In this document: piece by piece, positions 8,264 to 17,566 of the stretch
How the letters are laid out: each line of letters begins with the position of its first letter
How positions within the stretch are numbered: position 1 is the stretch's first letter
DNA from: Thauera sp. JM12B12
Lineage (GTDB): Bacteria > Pseudomonadota > Gammaproteobacteria > Burkholderiales > Rhodocyclaceae
NCBI RefSeq assembly: GCF_039614725.1
Contig: NZ_CP154859.1
Coordinates: 558,001-622,000 of the forward strand
DNA: 64,000 nucleotides
Direction of reading: 5' to 3'
Position numbers and translations under genes: made by a program
The notes under the pieces: model-generated
Databases searched by the model: none
Seen by the model: only the letters and a program-made list of their open reading frames with translations
What the model was told of the DNA's origin: nothing

Positions 8264-10462
8264 ATGACCGAGATTGCGACCCAGGCACCGACCCAGTCCG
8301 CCTCCACGCCCGCCCACAAGAGCCCGCTGCACGACTTCCTCGCGCCCGATGCGATCGCCATCGTCGGCGCCTCGGCCGACCCCACCAAGCGCGGCTACAA
8401 GGCCATGGTCGGCCTCATCAAGGGCAACTACCGCGGCAGGATCTACCCGCTCAACCCCAAGGTGCCCGAGATCCTCGGCGTGCCCACCTACGCCTCGCTC
8501 GACGACATCCCCGGTCCGGTCGACCTGGCGCTGATCTGCACCCCGGCCGCGACCCTCCCCGGGCTGATGGCCGAATGCGGGCGCAAGGGCGTCAAGGGCG
8601 CGGTGATCCTCGCCAGCGGTTTCCGCGAGACCGGGCCCGAAGGCGCGAAGCTCGAGCAGCAGGTGCTCGACGCCGCGCGCGCGGGCGGCGTGCGCATCAT
8701 CGGCCCCAACACCTCGGGCATGTTCAACCTGCACAAGAACGTGAACCTGCTCGACCTGCGCAACGTGAAGGCGGGCGACATCGGCTTCATCTCGCAGTCG
8801 GGCAACATGCTGCTCGCGCTGGTGCTGGAGGCGGAAAACAACGGCCACGTCGGTTTCTCGACCTATGTCGGCCCGGGCAACCAGACCGACATCGGCTTCA
8901 ACGACTACCTGCGCTACCTCGGCGAGGAAGAGAACACCCGCGTCGCCACGCTGTACGTCGAGGGCTTCCGCGACGGCCAGCGCTTCCTGCAGGCGGCGCG
9001 CGAGATCACGCCGGTGAAGCCGGTGGTGGTGTACAAGTCCGGCGCCACCGAGCTCGGCAAGAAGGCTGCCAGCTCGCACACCGGCGCGCTCGCCGGCAGC
9101 TACGAGATGACGGTCGACCTGCTCAAGCAGGTGGGCGTGAGCGTGGTGCGCCACTCCGACCAGATCCTGCCGGTGGCCGAGGGCCTGGCGCTGATGCAGC
9201 AGGCGCGCGGGCGGCGGGTGGCGGTGATCGCCGACGGCGGCGGCCAGGCCACGATCACCTCCGACCGCCTGTCGGACGCCGGGCTGGAGCTCGCCGAACT
9301 GTCGGCGGCCACGCGCAAGCGCCTGGCCGACATCCTGTTCGCCCAGGCCTCGCTCGCCAACCCGATCGACGTCGCCGGCACGTCCGACGCCGACCCCGAA
9401 GTGCTCGCGCGCTGCATGGAGATCGTCGCCGACGACGACAACGTGGACGCGGTGTTCCTGGTCGGCATGTTCGGCGGCTATCACACCCGCTTCGCCGAAT
9501 CGCTGCTCGGCGGCGAGATGCGCGCGGCCGAATCGATGATCGAGCTCGCTCGCCGCTGCGGCAAGCCGCTGGTCATCTACAGCCTGTATGCGCCGGTCAA
9601 GCCGCCCGCGCTGCGCCGCCTGCACGAGGCCGGGCTGCCGGTGTATGCGTCGATCGAGCACGCGGTGAAGGTGCTGCAGGCGCTCGCCGAGCGCGGCATC
9701 TACCTGCAGCACCAGCACGGCCAGCCGCTGCAGTCGGGCGTGACCCCGCTCGAGACCATGCAGGCCATGTTCGCGCGCGCGCAGAACGAGGGCCGCGACC
9801 TCTACGAGTTCGAGGCCAAGACCCTGCTGCGCGAGCACGGCATCGCGGTGGCCGAGGAGGTCGTCGCCCACGGCGCCGACGAGCTCGCCGCCGCGGTGGC
9901 CAAGTTCGGCGAGCAGCCGCTGGCGATGAAGGTGGTGTCGAAGGACATCCTGCACAAGTCGGACGCCGGCGGGGTCAAGCTCAACCTGGTGGGCGAGGCG
10001 GCGCTGCGCACGGCGTTCGATCAGATCATGACGAGCTGCCGTGCCTACGACGCCAACGCCGACATCCGCGGCGTGCTGGTGACGCCGATGGCGCGGAAGG
10101 GCACCGAGGTCATCATCGGCGTGGTGCGCGATCCGATCTTCGGGCCGGTGCTGATGTTCGGCCTCGGCGGCATCTTCGTCGAGATCCTGGAGGACGTCGC
10201 CTTCCGCGCCATCCCGCTGTCCCGCCACGACGCCGAGGCCATGGTCGGCCAGCTCAAGGGGCGCAAGATCCTCGCCGGCGTGCGCGGCGAGTTGCCGGTG
10301 GACAAGGCGGCGCTGGTCGACCTGCTGCTGAAGGTGTCGAGCATCGTCAGCGCCTACCCGCAGCTCTCCGAGCTCGACCTCAATCCGGTGATCGCCTACC
10401 CGGACGGGTATGCCGTGGTGGATGCGCGCATCATCACCAACCGCGCGGTGGCCAGCAGCTGA
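8264..10462 (+). CDS. ADP-forming acyl-CoA synthetase (fused alpha/beta acetate-CoA ligase family)
   Basis: A 732-residue fusion in the order CoA-binding Rossmann domain (about 25-120, IAIVGASADPTKRG), two succinyl-CoA-ligase-like domains (about 150-460) and a C-terminal ATP-grasp domain (about 490-710, PLAMKVVSKDILHKSDAGG). His272 in SSHTGALAGS is the expected phosphohistidine that carries phosphate between sites. The enzyme should form an acyl-CoA from an organic acid, ATP and CoA with release of ADP and phosphate. It is co-transcribed with the enoyl-CoA hydratase 4 bp upstream. The substrate is unknown; this family includes acetate, pimelate and hydroxycinnamate enzymes. Confidence 0.88.
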   Translation: MTEIATQAPTQSASTPAHKSPLHDFLAPDAIAIVGASADPTKRGYKAMVGLIKGNYRGRIYPLNPKVPEILGVPTYASLDDIPGPVDLALICTPAATLPGLMAECGRKGVKGAVILASGFRETGPEGAKLEQQVLDAARAGGVRIIGPNTSGMFNLHKNVNLLDLRNVKAGDIGFISQSGNMLLALVLEAENNGHVGFSTYVGPGNQTDIGFNDYLRYLGEEENTRVATLYVEGFRDGQRFLQAAREITPVKPVVVYKSGATELGKKAASSHTGALAGSYEMTVDLLKQVGVSVVRHSDQILPVAEGLALMQQARGRRVAVIADGGGQATITSDRLSDAGLELAELSAATRKRLADILFAQASLANPIDVAGTSDADPEVLARCMEIVADDDNVDAVFLVGMFGGYHTRFAESLLGGEMRAAESMIELARRCGKPLVIYSLYAPVKPPALRRLHEAGLPVYASIEHAVKVLQALAERGIYLQHQHGQPLQSGVTPLETMQAMFARAQNEGRDLYEFEAKTLLREHGIAVAEEVVAHGADELAAAVAKFGEQPLAMKVVSKDILHKSDAGGVKLNLVGEAALRTAFDQIMTSCRAYDANADIRGVLVTPMARKGTEVIIGVVRDPIFGPVLMFGLGGIFVEILEDVAFRAIPLSRHDAEAMVGQLKGRKILAGVRGELPVDKAALVDLLLKVSSIVSAYPQLSELDLNPVIAYPDGYAVVDARIITNRAVASS

Positions 10463-10492
10463 GGCGGCAGGGGCGGCGGCGGGGCAGCCCGC

Positions 10493-11998
10493 TCAGCCGC
10501 CGCCGGTCCCGTGGCGCACGATGCGATTGCGGCCGAGGCGCTTGGCTTCGTACATCGCGCGGTCGGCGCTGTGGATCAGCTCGGTGGCGCTGCGCCCGTC
10601 GCGCGGGTGCAGGGCGAAACCGATGCTGGCCGAGATGTGCGCCGTTTCCGCGTCGAGCTGGTAGGGCTCCGCGAGGCGGGCGAGCAGCTTTTCCCCGATG
10701 TGCGCTGCGTCCTCGGCCTGGTGCAGGACGGGCAGGATGATCGCGAACTCGTCGCCGCCGAGCCGCGCCACGGTGTCGGTAGCGCGGACGCATGCGCGCA
10801 GGCGGCTGGCGACCTGCTGCAGCAGCGCGTCGCCGGCGTGGTGGCCGAGGCGATCGTTGACCGCCTTGAAGCCGTCGAGGTCGATGTACATCAGCCCGAC
10901 CGCGCCGCCGGTGCGTGGGGCGCGCAGCAGTTCATGGTCGAGCTGCTCCTGGAAGCGGTGACGGTTGGCGAGACCGGTGAGCGGATCGCGGCTCGCCAGC
11001 CGCCAGGCGAAGTGACGATCGTCGTGTGCCGCACCGGCGAGCAGCGCGGTGGCCGCGCTCATCGCGAGCAGCAGCTGCAGTTCGGTGACGCTGCCGGCCT
11101 GCACCTCGAGCAGCCGGCCGCCGACGACCTGCACCGCGCATACGATGACGGCGGTGAGGTACGCGAACAGTACGCCGCGGGTCAGTCCGGCCAGCAGCAC
11201 CGGGAAGAGCACCAGGATCGACAGTTCGGGCGCGACGCCGAGCAGCTGCGGCAGGTTCAGGACCAAGAGCGATACCAGTACGGCGAGCCCGAGCAGGCCC
11301 GGCAGCGCCGGCAGGCCCTGGTTGCGCAGCTGCACTTCGCCCGTGTCCGGCGAGGCGGCGTAGCGGCGGCCATGGCGCAGGTTCCAGGCCAGCGTGAAGG
11401 CCGGCACACCGAACAGGACTCCGGCGAAGTCGCCACCCCAGAAGGCGAGGAAGACTTCGCCGAACGTGTCGGTCGGCAAGTGACGGAAGGGCGGGATGAA
11501 CAGGGTGGTCGCGGCGGAAAGCGTCACCGCGCCGAGGCTGATGGTGACGAAGTGCAGCGCGGTCGGCAGCGTGAGCCGGGTCGGATGGGCGAGCCAGTGC
11601 GAGCGCAGCAGCAGGCCGGCGCCGCCGTAGCACACCACCTGGCGCAGCGCGCCGCCCCAGTCCAGCGCCAGGGAGAGCCCGCCGCCCACACCGAGTTGAC
11701 GTACCGTCAGGATGGCGAGGAAGGCCCAGGGCAGGATGCGCCAGCCGCAGATCATTCCCGCCGCGGTGCTCAGCCCGGCGGACAGGTAGAGGGCGCTCAC
11801 GTGAGCCTGGACCTCGAAGAGCGCCGAGACCTGCCAGGCGATCCAGTAGCACGCGAACAGCAGGACCGCGTTCGCGATCTGCAGGTGCTGCGGCGGGCGG
11901 GGCGTGGGCGGATGCATGCGGCGCTTCGGGAGAGGTTCCGCCTCGGCGAAGGGGTGGATGGGCAGGGCGGCGAAAGCATAGCAGTCGATGCTGTGCAC
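10493..11998 (-). CDS. MASE1-GGDEF membrane diguanylate cyclase
   Basis: A protein of up to 501 residues. An N-terminal MASE1 sensor with about eight hydrophobic segments (residues ~40-310) is joined to a C-terminal GGDEF domain (about 330-498). The active loop RLGGDEFAIILP is intact, so c-di-GMP synthesis is expected. An RxxD-type inhibitory site was not clearly seen. The start is uncertain: GTG at 11998 with a weak GGAT upstream, or ATG at 11917 just before the first membrane helix. It converges with the acyl-CoA synthetase gene. The MASE1 ligand is unknown. Confidence 0.85.
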   Translation of the reverse strand: MHSIDCYAFAALPIHPFAEAEPLPKRRMHPPTPRPPQHLQIANAVLLFACYWIAWQVSALFEVQAHVSALYLSAGLSTAAGMICGWRILPWAFLAILTVRQLGVGGGLSLALDWGGALRQVVCYGGAGLLLRSHWLAHPTRLTLPTALHFVTISLGAVTLSAATTLFIPPFRHLPTDTFGEVFLAFWGGDFAGVLFGVPAFTLAWNLRHGRRYAASPDTGEVQLRNQGLPALPGLLGLAVLVSLLVLNLPQLLGVAPELSILVLFPVLLAGLTRGVLFAYLTAVIVCAVQVVGGRLLEVQAGSVTELQLLLAMSAATALLAGAAHDDRHFAWRLASRDPLTGLANRHRFQEQLDHELLRAPRTGGAVGLMYIDLDGFKAVNDRLGHHAGDALLQQVASRLRACVRATDTVARLGGDEFAIILPVLHQAEDAAHIGEKLLARLAEPYQLDAETAHISASIGFALHPRDGRSATELIHSADRAMYEAKRLGRNRIVRHGTGGG

Positions 11999-12070
11999 CT
12001 GTCATCCGAGATCCCGGATTGGGTAGCCGCGGGGCGATCGCGCGGTGGCCCGATCGCGTCAGCGAGCACG

Positions 12071-12111
12071 CGAAAGACCCCGGCGCCCGCCGTGAGGCGG
12101 GGGCCGGGGTC
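12071..12111 (-). terminator. terminator of the mhp-ior operon
   Basis: An inverted repeat (12076-12084 and 12103-12111, nine perfect pairs, with further GC pairing inside) is followed on the leftward strand by CTTTCGCG. It sits 40 bp beyond the iorAB stop. The U tract is short, so termination may be partial. Confidence 0.6.
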
Positions 12112-12151
12112 CCGGGCCCCGGAATTCGGCACCCGCAGGCGCCGTTACCGA

Positions 12152-15100
12152 TCAGACGAACTGCACGACCTGCGCCGCGCCGCGGGCCTTGGCGGCCTGC
12201 GGGTTCTCGAACTCGGCCAGCAGCTGGGCCTGCTTCGCCTTGGCGAGCGCGACGTGGCGCTCCTTGACGTGGCCGTAGCCGCGGACCTCGTCCGGCAGGC
12301 TGGCAAGCTTGACCGCGATCGCGAGCCTGTCGCGATCGAGCTTGGCGCACAGCTGGTCGAGCAGGCGGTCGTAGTCCTCGATCGCCTGGCGCTCCATGCG
12401 GCGCTCTTCGGTCTTGCCGAAGATGTCCCATTTGCCGCCGCGCAGGTGCTTCATCTTCGCCAGGTGCCGGAAGGCCTTCAGTACCCAGGGGCCGTACTTC
12501 TGCTTGATCGGCTCGCCGGTCTCCGGGTCGCGCTTGGTGAGCAGGGGCGGGGCGAGGTTGTACTCGACGGTGTAGCCGTGCGGGAACTGCGCATCGAGTT
12601 CGGCCAGGACGGCCGGGTCGGCGTGCAGGCGGGCGACCTCGTACTCGTCCTTGTACGCCATCAACTTGTAGAAGTGGCGGGCGGTGGCTTCGGCCAGCGC
12701 CGAGCTCTCCGGCGCGACGCGCTTCTCGGCTTCCATCACGCGCTTCACCTTGGCCGCGTAGCGGCGGGCGTAGGCGGCGTCCTGGTAGCCGATCAGGTCG
12801 GGCACGCGGATCTCGAGCAGGCGCTTGAGCTCACCCGTGGCGCCGACCGAGTCCACGATCTGGCGCGCTTCGGCGGTCAGCGCGGGCAGCTTGGGCGCCT
12901 TGGCTTCGTACTTGTGGATCTCGGCGAGGACGTAGTCGAGATCGATCACCGCCATGCGGCCCCACTTGAAGGCGAGCAGGCTCATGTCCACCCCGACGCC
13001 GGCCTGCTTGATCGCGGTCTCGAAGGCGGCGGCGCTGATCGGCAGCGCGCCGGCCTGGTAGGCCACGCCGACCATGAACATGTTGGTCGCCATGCTGTCG
13101 GCGAACAGGCCCTCGGCCAGCGTCTGCGCGTCGAGATAGACGTTGTCGTTGCGCCGGGTGACGCGGTCGATGCCCTGGATCAGACGGTCGACATTGGGGA
13201 ACTGCACCGACTTGTCCGACACCATGTAGCCGGTGGGCGCCTGGCCGGTCGACACGATCGCGATCGTGCGCTCGGGGTGACACTTGTCCAGGTTCTTGTT
13301 GTCGGTGGCGTTGAGGATGTCGAAGCCCAGGTAGAGGTCGGTGCTGCCGTCCGAGATCTTGTTCGCGCCGTCGAACGGGGTGGCGGTGATCTTGATGTCC
13401 GAGATCACCGCGCCGCCCTTCTGCGCCAGGCCGGTCTGGTCCAGACCCACCGCCCACTTGCCGTCGATGCGCGCGGCGTTGGCGATTGTCGCCGCCACGG
13501 TCACCGAGCCGGTGCCGCCGATGCCCATGACGTGGGCGCCGAAGTTGTCCGGATCGACCTTGAACACCGGATCCGGCAGCGCGCGCTCGAGCGCGGGCAG
13601 GCGGCCCTTCTTCTTTTTCTTCGCCTCGCCGGCCTTGGGGTCGGCCTTGGGCGTGATGGTGAGGAAGGAGGGGCAGAAGCCCTTCACGCACGAGTAGTCC
13701 TTGTTGCAGGACGGCTGGTGGATGCGCGTCTTGCGACCGAACTCGGTCTGCACCGGCTCGACCGACATGCAGTTGGACTTCTCGCCGCAGTCGCCGCAGC
13801 CTTCGCATACGCGCTCGTTGATCACCATCACCGCCTCGGGCTCCCAGGCCTTGCCGCGGCCACGCTGACGGCGCAGCTCGGCGGCGCACTCCTGGTCGTG
13901 GATCAGTACGGTGGTGCCCTCGGTCTCGGCGAGCAGCTTCTGCGCTTCCATGATGCGGTCGCGGTGCCAGACCTCGGTGTTGCCCTCGAGATTGACCGCG
14001 TTGTAGCGCGACAGGTCCTCGGTGGTGACGATGATGCGCTTGACGCCGTTGGCGACCAGCTCGGCCACCATCGCACGCACCGGCTCGGCGCCCATGATCT
14101 CCTGGCCGCCGGTCATCGAGGTGTGGCTGTTGACCAGGATCTTGAAGGTGATGTTGGTGTTGGTCGCCGCACAGTAGCGCACCGCCAGGCTGCCCGAGTG
14201 GGCGTAGGTGCCGTCCCCCATGTTCTGGAAGATGTGCTGCGTGTCGGTGAAGGGCTGCATGCCGATCCACTGCGCACCCTCGGCGCCCATGTGGGTGCCC
14301 ATCACCACGCCGCGGTTCATCCACATCGCCATCGTGTGGCAGCCGATGCCCGCCGACACGATGCTGCCGTCCGGGGCCTTGGTCGAGGTGCTGTGCGGAC
14401 AGCCCGAGCAGTACCAGGCGCTGCGCGTGAGCGTGGTCAGCGCGTGGCGGCTGTGGATCTCGTCCAGGCGGCGGATCCAGGCCTCGGCCGACTCGAGCCT
14501 GGTCTTGCGCGAAAGGCGGGCGTGCACCGCGCGGGCGATGACGTCCGACTCGAACTCGCCATGGAAGGGCAGCAGGTCGCGGCCTTCCTCGTCGCGCTTG
14601 CCGACGATGCGCGGTGCGTTGGCCGTGCCGTAGAGGATCTCCTTGGCGAACAGCTCGATGAAGGGGCGCTTCTCCTCGACGACGAGGATCTCCTCGAGGC
14701 CGCGCGCGAAGTCGCGGATGTCGTCCGGCTGCAGCGGGTTGAGCATGCCGATCTTGAGGATGCGCACGCCGGCGCGACGCAGGGCCTCGTCGTCCAGGCC
14801 CATCTCCATGAAGGCCTGGCGCAGGTCGTGGTAGGTCTTGCCGGCGGTGATGATGCCCAGCCAGGCGTCGGCGTTGGGGAGCGTGAGCTTGTTGAGGCCG
14901 TTCTCGCGTGCGTACTGGCGGGCGAGCTCCTGGCGCGCGTAGTACAGCGTGCGCTCCATGTCGAGCGCGTCCTTGCGCACGTTCATGCCGAGGTTGACCT
15001 CGGGGGTGTAGGGGCGGCCGTCGAGCTCGACCACCGGAGTGACGAACTTCAGGCGGTCCGCATCGACGATCGCGCTGCCGCTGCCGTCGGCGACGTTGGT

Positions 15101-15703
15101 GACGATCTTGAGGCCCGCCCATAGGCCGGAGATGCGCGACAGGTAGTAGCCGTGCAGGCCGAAGTCGAGGATGTCCTGCACGTTGGCCGGGTACAGCGAG
15201 GGGATGCCGACGTGGTAGAACATGGCCTCCGACTGGCTGGGCAGCGAGGACGACTTGCAGCTCGGGTCGTCGCCGAAGATGGCGAGCACGCCGCCGTTGC
15301 GCAGGGTGCCGGTGTAGTTGGCGTGCTTGAGCACGTCGCCCGAGCGGTCCACGCCGGGTGCCTTGCCGTACCAGGTGCCGACGACGCCATCGAACTTCTG
15401 CTTGCCCACCGTGTGCATCATCTGGGTGCCCCAGACGGCGGTGGCGGCGAGGTCCTCATTGAGGCCATCGACGAACTGGATGTTGTGCTGCATCAGCAGC
15501 TTCTGCTGCTTGATGAAGTTGGCGTCCAGCATGCCCAGGGGCGAGCCGCGGTAGCCGGAGACGAACATCGCGTTGTTGAGGCCGCGACGACGGTCGAGGC
15601 GGATCTGGTCCATCGTCAGGCGCACCAGCGCCTCGATGCCGCCGATGTGGATGATGCCCTCTTCCGCGGTGAATTGCCGGGTCAGGTCCTGTTTGGACGA
15701 CAT
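12152..15703 (-). CDS. fused indolepyruvate ferredoxin oxidoreductase (IorA-IorB type 2-oxoacid oxidoreductase)
   Basis: An 1183-residue single-chain 2-oxoacid:ferredoxin oxidoreductase. The order is an N-terminal pyrimidine-binding domain, a TPP-binding domain in the middle, a cysteine-rich ferredoxin-like segment (VCEGCGDCGEKSNC and, further on, CNKDYSCVKGFCPS), then the gamma-type domain (GIGGTGSVTVAATIA) and a C-terminal extension. The family oxidatively decarboxylates aryl- or branched 2-oxoacids to acyl-CoA with electrons to ferredoxin; indolepyruvate and phenylpyruvate are typical. AGAGGAA lies eight bases before the ATG at 15703. It is the last gene of the leftward mhp operon, 106 bp after mhpD, and is followed by a terminator. 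The link to phenylpropanoid breakdown is by position only. Confidence 0.88.
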   Translation of the reverse strand: MSSKQDLTRQFTAEEGIIHIGGIEALVRLTMDQIRLDRRRGLNNAMFVSGYRGSPLGMLDANFIKQQKLLMQHNIQFVDGLNEDLAATAVWGTQMMHTVGKQKFDGVVGTWYGKAPGVDRSGDVLKHANYTGTLRNGGVLAIFGDDPSCKSSSLPSQSEAMFYHVGIPSLYPANVQDILDFGLHGYYLSRISGLWAGLKIVTNVADGSGSAIVDADRLKFVTPVVELDGRPYTPEVNLGMNVRKDALDMERTLYYARQELARQYARENGLNKLTLPNADAWLGIITAGKTYHDLRQAFMEMGLDDEALRRAGVRILKIGMLNPLQPDDIRDFARGLEEILVVEEKRPFIELFAKEILYGTANAPRIVGKRDEEGRDLLPFHGEFESDVIARAVHARLSRKTRLESAEAWIRRLDEIHSRHALTTLTRSAWYCSGCPHSTSTKAPDGSIVSAGIGCHTMAMWMNRGVVMGTHMGAEGAQWIGMQPFTDTQHIFQNMGDGTYAHSGSLAVRYCAATNTNITFKILVNSHTSMTGGQEIMGAEPVRAMVAELVANGVKRIIVTTEDLSRYNAVNLEGNTEVWHRDRIMEAQKLLAETEGTTVLIHDQECAAELRRQRGRGKAWEPEAVMVINERVCEGCGDCGEKSNCMSVEPVQTEFGRKTRIHQPSCNKDYSCVKGFCPSFLTITPKADPKAGEAKKKKKGRLPALERALPDPVFKVDPDNFGAHVMGIGGTGSVTVAATIANAARIDGKWAVGLDQTGLAQKGGAVISDIKITATPFDGANKISDGSTDLYLGFDILNATDNKNLDKCHPERTIAIVSTGQAPTGYMVSDKSVQFPNVDRLIQGIDRVTRRNDNVYLDAQTLAEGLFADSMATNMFMVGVAYQAGALPISAAAFETAIKQAGVGVDMSLLAFKWGRMAVIDLDYVLAEIHKYEAKAPKLPALTAEARQIVDSVGATGELKRLLEIRVPDLIGYQDAAYARRYAAKVKRVMEAEKRVAPESSALAEATARHFYKLMAYKDEYEVARLHADPAVLAELDAQFPHGYTVEYNLAPPLLTKRDPETGEPIKQKYGPWVLKAFRHLAKMKHLRGGKWDIFGKTEERRMERQAIEDYDRLLDQLCAKLDRDRLAIAVKLASLPDEVRGYGHVKERHVALAKAKQAQLLAEFENPQAAKARGAAQVVQFV

Positions 15704-15809
15704 CGTGGGTTCCTCTGTGTCTCTGTCGGCGTGGCGCCGGTCTTGGGGCATGGGCCGGCGGTGACGTCCTCGTGCGCCGCCGGCCCGGTTCTGCAACCTG
15801 TCCTCGTGT

Positions 15810-16592
15810 TCAGACGAAGCGTACCGAGCAGTCGCCGATGCCGGCGACGCTCATGTGGAGGTTGTCACCGGCGCTGATCGGTACCATGGCGCCGAGCGCG
15901 CCCGACAGCACGATCTCGCCGGCCTTGAGGCCGATCTTCAGGCGGCCGAGGGTGTTCGCCAGCCACACGACGGCATTGACGGGCGAATTCATCGTCGCCG
16001 CACCGGCACCCGTGACGACGACCTCGCCGTTCTTCTCCAGCACCATGCCACAGGTGACGAGATCGAGGTCGCGCACGTCGATCAGTCTGGAGCCGAGTAC
16101 GAGGGCACCGCAGGACGCATTGTCGGCCACGGTGTCCTGGATGCGGATCTTCCAGTCGCGGATACGTGAATCGACGATCTCGATGCAGGCCATCACGCCC
16201 TCGGTCGCCCGCAACACATCGGCCGCGGTCACGCCCGGCCCGGTCAGGTCGTGCTTGAGCACGAAGGCGATCTCGCCCTCGGCCTTGGGTTGAATCAGCG
16301 ACGAGGTCGGGATCGGCTCGCCTGCGCCGTAGACCATCGCGTCGGTGAGCATGCCGAAGTCGGGCTGGTCGACGCTGAGCATGTTCATCACCGCCCTGCT
16401 GGTGACGCCGATCTTCTTGCCGACGATGCGCTCGCCCGCCTCGATGCGACGGGCGATCATGCGCTGCTGAATGCGATAGGCATCGTCGATGCCGATTCCG
16501 GGATGGCGGTCGGTGAGCGGCGCAATCGGGCTGCGGTCCTGCAGTGCCGCGTAGAGTTCGTCGCCGCAGCGCTGGATCGTGCTTTCGTCCAT
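15810..16592 (-). CDS. mhpD: 2-oxopent-4-enoate (2-hydroxypenta-2,4-dienoate) hydratase
   Basis: A 260-residue member of the hydratase/decarboxylase family that adds water to 2-hydroxypenta-2,4-dienoate, giving 4-hydroxy-2-oxovalerate. Conserved segments include GERIVGKKIGVTS, PKAEGEIAFVL (metal-binding Glu region), EIVDSRIRDWKI and DNASCGALVLG. It is closer to MhpD/DmpE than to the decarboxylase DmpH, which has a DFVLPAVEVIDSRYRDF-type centre. It follows mhpC by 45 bp. A second, clearly paralogous hydratase lies at 27789-28571, so the substrate split between the two is not known. Confidence 0.85.
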   Translation of the reverse strand: MDESTIQRCGDELYAALQDRSPIAPLTDRHPGIGIDDAYRIQQRMIARRIEAGERIVGKKIGVTSRAVMNMLSVDQPDFGMLTDAMVYGAGEPIPTSSLIQPKAEGEIAFVLKHDLTGPGVTAADVLRATEGVMACIEIVDSRIRDWKIRIQDTVADNASCGALVLGSRLIDVRDLDLVTCGMVLEKNGEVVVTGAGAATMNSPVNAVVWLANTLGRLKIGLKAGEIVLSGALGAMVPISAGDNLHMSVAGIGDCSVRFV

Positions 16593-16637
16593 GTAGGGCT
16601 CTCGTCGGACGGTTTCTCGGAGTTCGGCCAGGCTGGC

Positions 16638-17507
16638 TCAGTGCGCCAGGAAGTCGAGCACCATGCGGTTGAACTTGTCCGCATGCTCCCACTGCGCCCA
16701 GTGGCCGCAGCGGTTGAAGATGTGCAACTCGGCATTGGGCATGCCCCAGATCAGGCGCAGGCCGACGTCCATCGGCACGAAGCGGTCGTCGCGGCCCCAG
16801 ATCACCAGCGTCGGCGCAGCGATCTCGCCCAGGCGCGGGCCCTGGTCGGGGAACTGCTTCGGGTTGGCGGCCAGGCTCTTGACGAAGTTCTCGAGGTGGT
16901 CCTTGCGCGCCAGCATGTTGTCCAGTCGTGCCTGGAACAGCTCCTCGGTCATGCTGCTCGGGTCGAAGACGAAGACGTTCATCATCTTCTTCAGGTTCTC
17001 GATCGTCGGCTCGCGGTACAGGCCCTGCAGCAGCTTGATGCCTTCGGTGGGCATGGGCACGAACTGGCTCGGGCCGCCGGTGCCGCCGCCCATCAGGATC
17101 AGCCTGCCGACGCGGGTCGGATTCGACAGCGCGAAGGCGACCGCGCTATGGCCGCCCATCGAGTTGCCGACGATGTGCACCGTGTCGAGTTGCAGGGCAT
17201 CGAGCAGGGCCTTGAGGGTCTGGGCATTGAGGTCCGAGCGCGAGCCGGTGCACACGATCGGGTCGCTCTTGCCCCAGCCCAGGCAGTCCATCAGCACCAC
17301 GCGGTAGCCGGCACCGACGAAGGCGTCGACGTTGCGGTGGAAGTTGGCCCAGCCGGTGGCGCCGGGGCCGGAGCCGTGCAGCATGACGACGGTTTCGGCG
17401 CCGCTGCCGCAGTCGTTGTAGTGCACCTGCACGTCGAGCTCATTCACCTTGAGGCGGACGAGGTGGCTGGTGGCGGCTTCGGTCAGGGGGGCGGTCTGAG
17501 TGCTCAT
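16638..17507 (-). CDS. mhpC: meta-cleavage product hydrolase (2-hydroxy-6-oxonona-2,4-dienedioate hydrolase, MhpC-like)
   Basis: A 289-residue alpha/beta hydrolase that cleaves the C-C bond of the ring-fission product made by MhpB. The oxyanion loop [10 protein letters not shown] (44-53), the nucleophile Ser116 in GNSMGG, the acid in [11 protein letters not shown] and the base His in [10 protein letters not shown] are all present, in the pattern of BphD/MhpC/HsaD enzymes. It sits between a hemerythrin gene (59 bp upstream) and mhpD (45 bp downstream). The assignment as MhpC rather than BphD rests on co-location with mhpA, mhpB and mhpR. Confidence 0.88.
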   Translation of the reverse strand: MSTQTAPLTEAATSHLVRLKVNELDVQVHYNDCGSGAETVVMLHGSGPGATGWANFHRNVDAFVGAGYRVVLMDCLGWGKSDPIVCTGSRSDLNAQTLKALLDALQLDTVHIVGNSMGGHSAVAFALSNPTRVGRLILMGGGTGGPSQFVPMPTEGIKLLQGLYREPTIENLKKMMNVFVFDPSSMTEELFQARLDNMLARKDHLENFVKSLAANPKQFPDQGPRLGEIAAPTLVIWGRDDRFVPMDVGLRLIWGMPNAELHIFNRCGHWAQWEHADKFNRMVLDFLAH

Positions 17508-17566
17508 CGTTGTAGGTCCTGTTGGTGTTGGAGGAGCGGCATGTGTCTGCCGTGGATGGTGGGCGC

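Noticed and set aside
10511..15124. Rightward open frame of 1537 codons, the longest in the window
   Set aside because: It covers the complements of the GGDEF gene and iorAB, has strongly biased composition and no domain. Long antisense frames are common in such GC-rich DNA.
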